DNA of 64,000 bases, taken from the NCBI GenBank assembly GCA_900319225.1, contig ONNV01000002.1:124001-188000 (forward strand), written 5' to 3'. Position numbers and translations under genes: made by a program. The stretch's first letter is position 1; each line of letters begins with the position of its first letter. Source of the DNA: an uncultured Prevotellaceae bacterium. Its GTDB lineage: Bacteria > Bacteroidota > Bacteroidia > Bacteroidales > Bacteroidaceae. Positions 24,579 through 32,894 of the stretch are shown here, in pieces. A model generated the notes under the pieces. The model did not search any database, was not told the DNA's origin, and saw only the letters and a program-made list of their open reading frames with translations.

Positions 24579-26306
24579 TCAGTAACTGAAATTGAGGTAG
24601 AGGCTGTTCACACCGTTGCGGTAGCGGTAGTCTATGCTCCGGCAGAATCCCTCTACTATCATCATGCTCAGACGGAGCGGGTCTGTATCAGTGTCGGTAA
24701 GAGTGGGTTGGTACTCAACCATGGGATTGTAGGCACGGCCAATTGACTTTACGATAATGGTCAGACGGTCATGGGTGCGGCTTATGCCTATATCAAAGCA
24801 GCCGGTCATGCCACACTGGGCTGCCATCTCAAGCTCGTGAATCATTATCTCCTCAATACAATGGTTGACAGCTGTCTCCAATTGTGAATCCAACTCAAGA
24901 TTCTTAAGGTGGGCGGTCAGGATATCCAGGTTCCGGTTGACGGACTCGCGGCTGTACTCTACGCTGACAACAAAGCCGTCCGTATCATCCCTTTTCCAGT
25001 TGCGGTAAACATAGACCGATGCAAACGCGCCTACAATCAGTGCTACGCTCATGCCCGCCGGGAGCGCGTACCATAACCAGTCTACGTTCCAGCGAGGCAG
25101 GATTATGGCCAGCGGCAGGACGGATAGCAGGATGGCTGCCTGTACCAGACCGGCCAGCTTGTTGTAACCCAATACCATGAATGCGTTGGCCATGACAAGG
25201 ATGAGTCCTGCCGGAATGAGCAGGAAACTGAATATCCGTATGGGAGCTATGGCGAGCGCACGGAACTGCTCATCGGCCCCGAACAGGGTGGCTATGGGCC
25301 CCGGTATGGCAATCAGTACGGCCATTGCAATGGCAGAAACTATCAACACAGTGCGTGTGGTGCTCTTTACCAGGCGTATGACACCGTCATAATCCTGTTC
25401 TCCAAGCATGATTCCGCCTATTCCGGTTATGCAGGTTCCTATGCCGGTGTAAATGAGCATGGCTATAAGGAACAGCTGCATGCAGATGCTGAGCGGGAAC
25501 ATGCCGTCGGGCCCCATGATACTCAGGACTATGGTGTTGAGCCCTAGGGTAAGTATTATGGTCGATATGCCCGTAAATATGGCCGGCAACCCTGTGCGGA
25601 GTATCTCTGCAAGTAGTTTGAGGAACCTGCGCGGGCTGGGCATTCTGAACCGGAACGGCCTGGGCTCACGCCTCAGGTACGGCACCATGACACCGAATGC
25701 CAGTACTGCCGCTACTGTTGATCCAAGCGCAATACCGCGAATTCCTACTCCGAACACTTTTACCAGCAGCAGGTCAAATGCCAGATTGCCCAGTATGAAT
25801 ACGATGACAAATACCAGAACCAGACGGGGCTGGCCGCAAATCTTGACAAACTGTGACCAGCAATTGGCAAACAGGGCGAATATGCCCCCGATGAATGCAA
25901 ACGGCAGATACTTGCGCAGCATGGGTGCCAGACGCGGATCCTGGGTTATAAGTGCCGATATCTGGTCTGTAAATATGTACAGGAATACAAGCAATATCAT
26001 ATTCAGGACCAGGAATAAGACGGATGCGGTCATAACCAGACTGTCGGAGCGTCTGTAATCCTGATTGCCCAATGCCGGCGCCATCAGGATGCTGGAGCCC
26101 ATCATTATCATCACGCTGGGAATCATGAGCAGATTGACGATAGGCATGGCCAGGGCAACTACCGATATGGAATCGGCCGCAATGTATTGTCCCACCACAA
26201 TACTGTCAATAGTGGAGTTGAGCTGGACTACGATTCCGGCCAGGATGGACGCTATCAGATAAATGCGCAGTGTGTGATTAATAATATGTGAGTTACGCTG
26301 ACCCAT
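24579..26306 (-). CDS. MATE-family transporter fused to a C-terminal HATPase-like domain
   Basis: 575 residues. Residues ~10-440 form twelve hydrophobic helices of a MATE efflux transporter (DSIVVGQYIA...; ALGNQDYRRSD; CWSQFVKICGQPRLVL; GTCITGIGGIMLGEQDY). Residues ~450-575 are soluble and resemble the RsbW/SpoIIAB HATPase fold: AVNHCIEEIMIHELEMA for the N-box region, DRLTIIVKSIGRAYNP, and LRLSMMIVEGFCRSIDYRYRNGVNSLYLNF. Ordinary MATE proteins stop at ~450 residues. The usual Asp-x-Gly of the ATP-binding motif is weak here, so ATP binding is uncertain. The start is supported by a -7 box at 26328-26335. Confidence 0.82.
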   Translation of the reverse strand: MGQRNSHIINHTLRIYLIASILAGIVVQLNSTIDSIVVGQYIAADSISVVALAMPIVNLLMIPSVMIMMGSSILMAPALGNQDYRRSDSLVMTASVLFLVLNMILLVFLYIFTDQISALITQDPRLAPMLRKYLPFAFIGGIFALFANCWSQFVKICGQPRLVLVFVIVFILGNLAFDLLLVKVFGVGIRGIALGSTVAAVLAFGVMVPYLRREPRPFRFRMPSPRRFLKLLAEILRTGLPAIFTGISTIILTLGLNTIVLSIMGPDGMFPLSICMQLFLIAMLIYTGIGTCITGIGGIMLGEQDYDGVIRLVKSTTRTVLIVSAIAMAVLIAIPGPIATLFGADEQFRALAIAPIRIFSFLLIPAGLILVMANAFMVLGYNKLAGLVQAAILLSVLPLAIILPRWNVDWLWYALPAGMSVALIVGAFASVYVYRNWKRDDTDGFVVSVEYSRESVNRNLDILTAHLKNLELDSQLETAVNHCIEEIMIHELEMAAQCGMTGCFDIGISRTHDRLTIIVKSIGRAYNPMVEYQPTLTDTDTDPLRLSMMIVEGFCRSIDYRYRNGVNSLYLNFSY

Positions 26307-26327
26307 AGTCCTTTACTGAAGATAATG

Positions 26328-26355
26328 CAAACTTAAAAAAATATTACTACATTTG
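26328..26355. promoter_or_regulatory. Divergent -7 boxes: TAAGTTTG (minus, MATE) and TACATTTG (plus, FISUMP)
   Basis: Minus box at 26328-26335 and plus box at 26348-26355 in the 85-base gap between the two genes. Confidence 0.6.
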
Positions 26356-26391
26356 CCGCAATAGTTCTATTAAACCCGATACTAACAGTTT

Positions 26392-27564
26392 ATGAGACAG
26401 AAACCGATTCTCCTTGTGCCGGTCTTCTTTTATGTTTTCCTGCTGTCATCAACCTTTATTTCCTGCCGGAGTCTACGGCATATTGGATATGAGAACGGTC
26501 ATCAGTATGTTGACCTGGGCCTTAGCGTCAATTGGGCGACCATGAATGTGGGTGCCGTAGCGCCACAGGATTCAGGCGCTTACTTTGCTTGGGGGGAACT
26601 GGAACCCAAGGATTTCTACAGTTGGTGGAATTACCGTTTCTATATTGACGGAGATACACGTGATGATGTCAGGCTTTCCAAGTACGTATTGGACTCCGAT
26701 CATGGTATTCCCGATAACAGATACACTCTTGAGTTGGAAGATGATGTAGCATTCAACCAATGGGGAGGCCGATGGCGCCTGCCCACAGAGGATGAGTTTT
26801 ATGAGCTTATGGACAGTGACAACTGTACCTGGACATGGACTATGCTCGATGGCGTGAACGGATACAAGGTCCAAAGCAATAAAAAAGGTTACAGGCGCCG
26901 CTACATATTCCTGCCTGCAGGGCATGCCCGTTTATTTGACCATATATATGAGGAGGGTCAAGATGCTAACTACTGGTCAGGTACGCCGTTTGCATATTCA
27001 TATGCTTCAATCTTATGGTTTAATTCATCTTATTATGACTGGGCCGCTGCAGAACGTCTTCTGGGATTGAATGTCCGTCCTGTCTATTCCAAAAATGGAT
27101 CCGGCAGCTCCGCTTTCAAGGGTGATTTCATATATCCCAACCGTGATTACAAGGGGTGCCTGTCCGGTGTGCGCCGGTTTGATAAGGACTTTGAGTTTTA
27201 TATTCAGGACAAGGATCCAATGGAACGGGTGACGTTAAAGCTTGGACTTGGCCCGGATGAAGACTCTGCAATACGGGTACTGCAAGGGCTCATTGACTCC
27301 TGGCAAGTAGGTGATACCGTCCGGATTCAGGGGTATACATTTGAGGCAGTCAAGGGTAAGGCTTATCATGCAGTCCTGACCGGACCTCTGAGCCAAGCAT
27401 CGGCCGATAGCAGATACTGGGTGAGCCTAAAGAACCTGAAAGACGGCATCAAGGCACTCCGTAAATGTAAGGATGGAACCCTGTTTAGGAAAAAACTTAT
27501 AGAGAAGTCTGAAAGGACAGAAGAGTTCATGGCAGAGTGGGAAAAAAGAAGAAACGATCAATAA
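26392..27564 (+). CDS. FISUMP-domain lipoprotein with extra C-terminal domain
   Basis: 390 residues. The signal ends in TFISC (Cys ~25). A FISUMP module covers ~35-235 (HQYVDLGLSVNWATMNVG, YFAWGELE, DDVAFNQWGGRWRLPTEDE, YIFLPAG, NYWSGT, LNVRPVYS). A second domain at ~245-375 is unassigned (GLGPDEDSAIRVLQGLIDSWQVGDTVRIQGYTFE). The end is highly charged. The thioredoxin-like lipoprotein gene starts eleven bases after the stop, so the two are probably one operon. The module ends in VRPVYS rather than VRPVCP. Confidence 0.8.
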   Translation: MRQKPILLVPVFFYVFLLSSTFISCRSLRHIGYENGHQYVDLGLSVNWATMNVGAVAPQDSGAYFAWGELEPKDFYSWWNYRFYIDGDTRDDVRLSKYVLDSDHGIPDNRYTLELEDDVAFNQWGGRWRLPTEDEFYELMDSDNCTWTWTMLDGVNGYKVQSNKKGYRRRYIFLPAGHARLFDHIYEEGQDANYWSGTPFAYSYASILWFNSSYYDWAAAERLLGLNVRPVYSKNGSGSSAFKGDFIYPNRDYKGCLSGVRRFDKDFEFYIQDKDPMERVTLKLGLGPDEDSAIRVLQGLIDSWQVGDTVRIQGYTFEAVKGKAYHAVLTGPLSQASADSRYWVSLKNLKDGIKALRKCKDGTLFRKKLIEKSERTEEFMAEWEKRRNDQ

Positions 27565-27575
27565 ACATAATCAAA

Positions 27576-29573
27576 ATGAAGAAATCCTTGTTATTAGTCT
27601 TGGCTACGGCACTTCTCAGTGCTTGCTCCAATGGTCCAAAAGAGTTTAAGAATGTACAGTCCTATGCTGACAATACCTGTGACTATATGAAAGAGTTGCG
27701 TGTAACCCACGTGGAGTTTGCTGATACTGCCACGATCCTTACATTCTATTACCAGACTCATCAACAACCATACTATAGGATTTCCATAGGTCCGGAAACA
27801 TATCTGTCGGATGAGAGGGACCGTCATTACAAGGTGCTGTTCATGACTGAGCATAATCTTGGAGAGTATTTCCCGTCGGACCCCGACGGCACGACCTTCC
27901 GTGTTGGATTTGAGCCGTTACCGTCCGGAACCCGGGTGTTTGATATGATTGAGGGTGTTGGTTCCAATTATTTCAAGATATTGGGTATACATGACTCTAC
28001 CTATACACCTGCCAAACCCAAGTTCAGCCGCAAGGAGCTCAAGGAGGCCGATGACATACGCCACAGCATATTCAAGTCCGGTCCTGTAACCGTACGCGGA
28101 ACAATTGCCGGATATGACAGTAACAGCGGCTTCCAGACCTATAGGATGTTGTACACCGTGTATGATAACAGGGATAACTTCACTATCTCTCTGGATATAG
28201 ACGAGACCGGTCATTTTGAATACTCGTTTGACGTGAACAATATGATAGGAGCTGCCATAATTGACCATAACAACTCCTGGCATCAATTCATAGCACAGCC
28301 GGGTGATACTCTTGATATCACATTCTATAAGGACGGCACGGACAGTTATTCCTTATCGGATGGCCGCCCGTATCTGCTGCGTAACTATGTGCATATCCCA
28401 TCGGGAGTCTATACAACAGATAATCAAAGGTTCCATATGGGTGACTCAGTTGACCTGCAGGGAATTCAGGCCTATGCGTATGAGTGCAAGGCCAGGAGCA
28501 AGCAGTATATTGACTATCTTGCCGCCAAGTTCAAGCTGACCGCATTCGAGTACCAGTTCGCAGACATCATGCTGGAGAACCGTGTGCTTCAGGGATTCCT
28601 GGATTACCGTATGAACATAAAGGATCAGGCAATCATGTATCAGATTGAGAATGGAACAACCGACGTAAATAAGATAGTGCGTATGATGAGGGAAAACGAC
28701 AGCATCCTTAAGGATCCGGAAGGCTACCGCTTCCTGGCTGATTTCCCGGCAAATGACTCTCTCATGATGGTAATGCCCCATGAGTGGGTGATATTCAACC
28801 GTTATAAGTATGACGGCGCTTTCTATAACTTCAATATTGATCTGGACTCATTGGTGGGCGTTATGGATGAATCATCGTTATATGTCTTACAGAAATATCT
28901 TGAAGATTCGGTCCATCTGGCCAATGATATGAAGATATATGGGGCCGATGAACCATCACTGTTCGCAAAACTCTGTATGATGCAGGATGTTGAGGATCAT
29001 TTTGAGGGGATTGATGCATATTGCAAATGGCGCGGAATTACCAATACGGACAGTGCAATCATGAATTATAAGTCCATGGTTGAGAGCCTCCTGAATGATC
29101 CTGTCCTTGAGGCTCGTGTAGACCTGGCGTACAATGATTTCAAGCGCAAGCAGGCTCCGTACTGGGAACTCCCCGAATGCCGTGGCAAGGAGGTGCTCAA
29201 CAAGATTCTGGCCAACTATCCCGGCAAGTATGTCTACATAGACTTCTGGTCAACCGGCTGTGGACCGTGCGTATCGGGCATCAAATCTACGGTAGAGAAC
29301 AGGCATGAGATCATGACTAAGAAGTATGACAGGTTTGCCATGATATTCATAACCAGTGATCCGGAGCAGTATTATGAGCCCTTCCGCCAGGAGTGGCTTG
29401 AGGGCGCGGAGAGCTACCGTATATCGGAAGATGACTATAATGCCCTGGCCGGCATGTTCAACTTCTCGGCCATTCCGCATCATGAACTGATTACCCCCGA
29501 TGGCCTTGCCGTAACCAAGGTTCCGGAGATGTATGTAGTTGATCCCGATAATCCTGCCCCTGACCCGCAATGA
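27576..29573 (+). CDS. TlpA-like thioredoxin-domain lipoprotein
   Basis: 665 residues from the ATG at 27576 (MKKSLLLVLATALLSACS, lipobox Cys 17). Residues ~30-500 are an uncharacterised periplasmic part typical of large Bacteroidales thiol-disulfide lipoproteins. The C-terminal ~150 residues form a thioredoxin fold with YVYIDFWSTGCGPCVSGI, whose CGPC is the redox-active site. FITSDPEQYYEPFRQEWL and IPHHELITPDG, with the cis-proline region, follow. Such proteins reduce or isomerise disulfides in the periplasm. Partners are unknown; the FISUMP protein just upstream is cysteine-poor, so it is not an obvious substrate. Confidence 0.82.
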   Translation: MKKSLLLVLATALLSACSNGPKEFKNVQSYADNTCDYMKELRVTHVEFADTATILTFYYQTHQQPYYRISIGPETYLSDERDRHYKVLFMTEHNLGEYFPSDPDGTTFRVGFEPLPSGTRVFDMIEGVGSNYFKILGIHDSTYTPAKPKFSRKELKEADDIRHSIFKSGPVTVRGTIAGYDSNSGFQTYRMLYTVYDNRDNFTISLDIDETGHFEYSFDVNNMIGAAIIDHNNSWHQFIAQPGDTLDITFYKDGTDSYSLSDGRPYLLRNYVHIPSGVYTTDNQRFHMGDSVDLQGIQAYAYECKARSKQYIDYLAAKFKLTAFEYQFADIMLENRVLQGFLDYRMNIKDQAIMYQIENGTTDVNKIVRMMRENDSILKDPEGYRFLADFPANDSLMMVMPHEWVIFNRYKYDGAFYNFNIDLDSLVGVMDESSLYVLQKYLEDSVHLANDMKIYGADEPSLFAKLCMMQDVEDHFEGIDAYCKWRGITNTDSAIMNYKSMVESLLNDPVLEARVDLAYNDFKRKQAPYWELPECRGKEVLNKILANYPGKYVYIDFWSTGCGPCVSGIKSTVENRHEIMTKKYDRFAMIFITSDPEQYYEPFRQEWLEGAESYRISEDDYNALAGMFNFSAIPHHELITPDGLAVTKVPEMYVVDPDNPAPDPQ

Positions 29574-29599
29574 GCGGGTGGGGCAGCCTATCGTGCGTT

Positions 29600-29788
29600 T
29601 TAAAGCTGGAACAGTTCATTCACGCTCTTTCCAAAATAGGCGGACAGCTTCAAGGCCAGTTCCGTGGACGGTATGAACTTGCCGTTCTCAATGGCAAATA
29701 TTGTCTGGCGGGATACGCCTATGGCATTGGCCAGATCCTGCTGGGAAATCCTTAGGATTGCCCTCTCTACACGTATGTTATTCTTCAT
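29600..29788 (-). CDS. Small XRE-family regulator
   Basis: 62 residues, a bare Cro/CI-type helix-turn-helix: ISQQDLANAIGVSRQTIFAIENGKFIPSTELALKLSAYFGKSVNELFQL. This size and sequence match the YozG-like mini-XRE group, usually encoded with a membrane protein. Its start overlaps the end of the upstream membrane-protein gene by eleven bases, so translation is coupled. A 16-base palindrome over the operon promoter (30859-30874) is its likely operator. Confidence 0.85.
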   Translation of the reverse strand: MKNNIRVERAILRISQQDLANAIGVSRQTIFAIENGKFIPSTELALKLSAYFGKSVNELFQL

Positions 29789-30833
29789 TGTTGCTCTCCT
29801 TTAAGTTCTTGGACAATACTCTCTTTAGCACAAGTGCGTAAACCACGGCTACAACTGGTACCCATACCAAAACCGGCAGAATTCCAATTGTGACATTATA
29901 TGCAATGAACCGGTTTGAGCTCTCAAGACTAAGGGCTATACGGTTTATGGCATTCATGAGTATGTAGGATACATTGGTTATAATGAATGACATTACCATA
30001 TAGTAGATTGCAAAATAGGCCAATATTCGGGCTCTGATGTGACGGATGAATTCATCCTCCTGTTTCTCCTTGCTCAGACATATCAGCATGATGGCGATAT
30101 ATGGCAACAGTATGGTTAATCTCATTGTAGTTCTATATACACCCTCAACCACCTGCGGATCTTTATCACGGAATGAATAGAGCAGCAGAAATACCGTTAA
30201 CGGTATCAGGAGCAGGGAGAAGGGGAGCATCCACCAGCCAATCTTACGGTAATGGTTGGGAAACAATATGGAGTTGAATCTGTTGCCGCTCCCAAAACGA
30301 GCCAGTACCTTAAGCAGTACAATGTACAGGATTTCCACAACAAACAGTGAAGAGAAGAAACCTACAACCCTGTCCAGGCCGATGAGCAACGGAGAACCTA
30401 TATTATAATCCCTTAATGCTCTCATAGGATCGACATTGTTGAATCTGTTTACGGCCAGGAATACGTTATTGACCATAGTATGAAATCCTCCGTATATCAT
30501 CTCCCTGCCGGCTCTTGACAGAAAGAATACAATGACCGCTATTGTCAATGCTCTATAGCGTACGGATATGGTATACTCATCCTCCTCTTTCTCTTTTGAC
30601 AGGCAGCATATCATCAGAAATACCGATACCAGTATCTGAGTAAGATAATGCCACCATACCAATTCATTTAAAGCTGTCAATTCAGGTGATCCCGCCTGGA
30701 TTACTCCGGAACGTAATTGGAATATTCTTTGATGAATGATAATGTACGGAATCAGAACTATGCACGCTCCGATGATTCCCACCACCTGCCATTTGTGTGG
30801 CAGCAGAGTCAAATGTTTCCTGTAATCTCTCAT
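29778..30833 (-). CDS. Multi-pass membrane protein paired with the mini-XRE regulator
   Basis: 351 residues from the ATG at 30833 (MRDYRKHLTLL), which lies just downstream of a -7 box. The longer frame to 30905 runs through the promoter. Two similar halves are apparent, each with three to four helices. The motifs SKEKEEDEYTISVRYRALTIAVIVF and SKEKQEDEFIRHIRARILAYFAIYY at the matching place in each half suggest internal duplication. The family was not recognised beyond that. With its small HTH partner it may form a sensor/regulator pair, but this is inference. Confidence 0.7.
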   Translation of the reverse strand: MRDYRKHLTLLPHKWQVVGIIGACIVLIPYIIIHQRIFQLRSGVIQAGSPELTALNELVWWHYLTQILVSVFLMICCLSKEKEEDEYTISVRYRALTIAVIVFFLSRAGREMIYGGFHTMVNNVFLAVNRFNNVDPMRALRDYNIGSPLLIGLDRVVGFFSSLFVVEILYIVLLKVLARFGSGNRFNSILFPNHYRKIGWWMLPFSLLLIPLTVFLLLYSFRDKDPQVVEGVYRTTMRLTILLPYIAIMLICLSKEKQEDEFIRHIRARILAYFAIYYMVMSFIITNVSYILMNAINRIALSLESSNRFIAYNVTIGILPVLVWVPVVAVVYALVLKRVLSKNLKESNNEE

Positions 30834-30853
30834 TATTGTAAAGTTTGATGCGA

Positions 30854-30874
30854 CAAAAGTAAAGCACGCTTTAC
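30854..30874 (-). promoter_or_regulatory. Promoter with palindromic operator GTAAAGCACGCTTTAC
   Basis: The palindrome (30859-30874, seven-base arms) overlaps the upstream edge of the -7 box TACTTTTG (minus, 30854-30861). A repressor bound here would block RNA polymerase; the operon's own XRE protein is the obvious candidate. Confidence 0.65.
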
Positions 30875-30968
30875 ATAAATACAAGCAAATTTTACTTTTT
30901 AACATTTGAGTATCAGAAAACGGTATGGGTGCTTATAGGTAATAGAAGTATTCGGGGCGTATAAAAAG

Positions 30969-30995
30969 AAAGAAGGGGGCCCCGCCCCCTTCTTT
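30969..30995 (-). terminator. Strong hairpin terminator after the lipocalin-like lipoprotein gene
   Basis: Perfect 11-base stem AAAGAAGGGGG / CCCCCTTCTTT with loop CCCCG, followed on the minus strand by CTTTTTAT. The stop codon of the gene overlaps the stem. Confidence 0.8.
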
Positions 30996-31900
30996 TATTT
31001 TCTCTCACTTACTTTTGACATGCTGAACGTGGCGGTGTATTGTCTGGGGATTGCGATTGTAATACCAATGCTTGGACCGCTGGCATATTCATACTCTATG
31101 CGCTGGGCAGTCCATCTCATTGAGTCGTTGCCTATAGTGTCAATCTCCCACCATTCACGGTTCTCGTTCTCACCAACGTTTTTCCAGCGGGTGCAGAGCA
31201 GGTAACCGTCTACGAAATAGTTGTTGAATACGCTCTCAACCTCTACCCATTCTCCGGTCTGATCCTGGCTGTAATAAATATAGGTGCCGTCTATGTTATA
31301 ACGCCAGCGGTGGGTCTCACCGTCATCATACTTTGATGTGTCGCTGGTAACGTGACCCTCCCACAGGCCTACAATCTCTTTTGAGTAGTCTACATTTACC
31401 TTGGCCCATGTCTCTGTATGGCCCATTGAACTCATTATCTCATTTCCGTTTATTGAGAGTCTGGTTGATATGTAGAGTTCAAGTGTGGAATCACTGCTTT
31501 CCAGGATGTAGTACTTTGATATCTGGTTGATTGTGTCATTTACAGCCCTGGTGATTATGAATTTATTCTCTTCAATATTTACATCGGCAGGCTGGTTGTA
31601 GTGCCACTCATCGGTCTGGACCGTCTCCTTGGACGGATCCTGGAACTGTGCAGGCATTACTAATGATGAAACGCTGGTGTATGCTTTTAGACCTGATGAT
31701 GTCTTCTTGAATGTGGTGACTGTTTTCTGGTCGGTCATGACCTCCATCCCGTTGCTCTGGACAGGAATCCACTTACCAAGGATACGGGTGGCCAACTGAT
31801 TGTCATTAATGATTTCCTTTTCTTTTTCATCGCATGCTGAAATAACGCAAATGCCGCAGATAAGGGTGGCGGCAAGCACCCATTTTGAATAATTCTTCAT
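30995..31900 (-). CDS. Lipocalin-like lipoprotein with two similar domains
   Basis: 301 residues. Lipobox VISAC (Cys ~23). Two beta-rich lipocalin-like units are suggested by LATRILGKWIPVQSNG (~36-51) and KEIVGLWEGHVTSDTSK (~172-190), each opening with the I.G.W pattern of Bacteroidales lipocalin-like domains. The remainder alternates short hydrophobic and polar strands (WRYNIDGTYIYYSQDQTGEWVEVE). It is a lipid-anchored envelope protein; the ligand is unknown. A -7 box at 31935-31942 drives it as a single gene ending in a strong terminator. Confidence 0.72.
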   Translation of the reverse strand: MKNYSKWVLAATLICGICVISACDEKEKEIINDNQLATRILGKWIPVQSNGMEVMTDQKTVTTFKKTSSGLKAYTSVSSLVMPAQFQDPSKETVQTDEWHYNQPADVNIEENKFIITRAVNDTINQISKYYILESSDSTLELYISTRLSINGNEIMSSMGHTETWAKVNVDYSKEIVGLWEGHVTSDTSKYDDGETHRWRYNIDGTYIYYSQDQTGEWVEVESVFNNYFVDGYLLCTRWKNVGENENREWWEIDTIGNDSMRWTAQRIEYEYASGPSIGITIAIPRQYTATFSMSKVSERK

Positions 31901-31934
31901 GTTGTAACTTGTTGATTGGACTATTGTTCCGGCG

Positions 31935-31992
31935 CAAAGGTATTAAAAAAGAGGTTATGTTTTGACGTGTATTTAAATTTTCTTTAATTTTG
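31935..31992. promoter_or_regulatory. Divergent -7 boxes: TACCTTTG (minus) and TAATTTTG (plus)
   Basis: Minus box at 31935-31942 for the lipocalin-like gene and plus box at 31985-31992 for the small membrane protein. Confidence 0.55.
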
Positions 31993-32044
31993 CCTAATAA
32001 TTAAGGATTTAGATGATCCCTTGTTTCATAACAGAAAACTTACT

Positions 32045-32293
32045 ATGTTGCAGAAGATACTAAGAGAGCTAAGAGACAGACCCATACTCAGTATCATTCT
32101 GTGTGTCGTCTTGTCTGAGATTATCCAGCTTATCATTACCGTCATTTCAAAACGTCATCCCTCTTACCACTATGGTATTGCCGTCATGGCATTGCTGGTG
32201 CTGTTTGTCATGCCTGTGGTTCTGTATATCATAAAGCGCAGGGGTGAGAAAAATGCAGAGTCTGATAACAGGTCTGATGAAAATAATCAGTAA
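32045..32293 (+). CDS. Small membrane protein, unknown
   Basis: 82 residues from the ATG at 32045 (MLQKILRELRDRPILSIIL). The longer frame from 32021 adds eight residues with no better signal. Two hydrophobic helices lie at ~12-34 and ~42-64, and a charged tail (KRRGEKNAESDNRSDENNQ) follows. No family was recognised. It has its own -7 box and a terminator directly after the stop. Confidence 0.55.
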   Translation: MLQKILRELRDRPILSIILCVVLSEIIQLIITVISKRHPSYHYGIAVMALLVLFVMPVVLYIIKRRGEKNAESDNRSDENNQ

Positions 32294-32299
32294 AATTAT

Positions 32300-32330
32300 A
32301 TTTATGCGTGTGGCATAAATAATTCTTTTT
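32300..32330 (+). terminator. Terminator after the small membrane protein
   Basis: Perfect eight-base stem ATTTATGC / GCATAAAT (32300-32320), followed by AATTCTTTTT. Confidence 0.65.
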
Positions 32331-32332
32331 CC

Positions 32333-32340
32333 TACATTTG
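32333..32340 (+). promoter_or_regulatory. -7 box (TACATTTG) of the cobalamin-riboswitch transcript
   Basis: Consensus match ending about ten bases upstream of the riboswitch P1 region. Confidence 0.6.
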
Positions 32341-32350
32341 CAATCGGAAC

Positions 32351-32530
32351 TAAGGTATCTGAAAGATCAGATTCAATAGGGAACACGGGTGAGAATCCCG
32401 GACAGTCCCGCTGCTGTATTTCTCAGGTAACGGTTCAGGATGAGCGGCCGCTCCCATGGCCGCAACAAACGCCACTGGCTTTTATGCCGGGAAGGTTCCT
32501 GGACTGATGAGATAAGTCAGAAGACCTGCC
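32351..32530 (+). promoter_or_regulatory. Cobalamin (B12) riboswitch
   Basis: The conserved blocks appear in order: GGGAACACGGGTGAGAATCC with CCGGACAGTCCCGCTGCTGT (32379-32416), GCCACTG (32471-32477) and GATAAGTCAGAAGACCTGCC (32511-32530). The AAGGT near 32352 can close P1 with GACCT. Downstream, ACCTGCC (32524-32530) can also pair with GGCAGGT (32566-32572), a possible expression-platform switch. In Bacteroidales this element normally precedes btuB or other B12 genes. Here no coding gene follows before a terminator at 32800-32823. Confidence 0.92.
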
Positions 32531-32799
32531 TTTGATTCTAAGTTTTGCTTTTGCCCCGGGGATAGGGCAGGTACGACAAAATGCTGAAACTATTTGTTAT
32601 AGAGCAGTTCTGAGCGGAGTATGCTCCGCCTTTCCGCTACGGTATTGTACGCGGAGGGTTTGTCTTGTGCCGGATTCCCCCTAAAGCAGAAATTGGTATT
32701 GAACAATGCAATGTTTGATAGTTTTATTACTTGTTTGATGATTTCTCCGTGAAAACGGAGGTTTTGCAGGCGCAAGTAGACGGCTGCCTGCAATAGAAT
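32531..32799 (+). ncRNA. Candidate non-coding transcript downstream of the cobalamin riboswitch
   Basis: No frame longer than about ten codons follows the riboswitch on this strand. Instead there are hairpins: GCGGAG-TATG-CTCCGC (32614-32629), CTCCGTGAAAACGGAG near 32743-32758 and TTGCAGGC / GCCTGCAA (32764-32793). A terminator comes next. The segment is either a riboswitch-controlled small RNA or the remnant of a lost gene. Confidence 0.45.
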
Positions 32800-32828
32800 C
32801 GGGGGGACCGGGAGGCCTCCCCGTTTTT
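32800..32828 (+). terminator. Terminator of the riboswitch transcript
   Basis: CGGGG (32800-32804) pairs with CCCCG (32819-32823) around a GC-rich loop, followed by TTTTTATTT. Confidence 0.65.
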
Positions 32829-32894
32829 ATTTAAGGCATAATCAATTTCAGATTGTCCTTAAACCATTTTAATATAAGGTTGTCTAAGTGATGT

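Noticed and set aside
32590..32793. 67-residue minus-strand frame in the riboswitch transcript region
   Set aside because: It crosses several hairpins and has no ribosome site or family match. The region is better read as non-coding on the plus strand.
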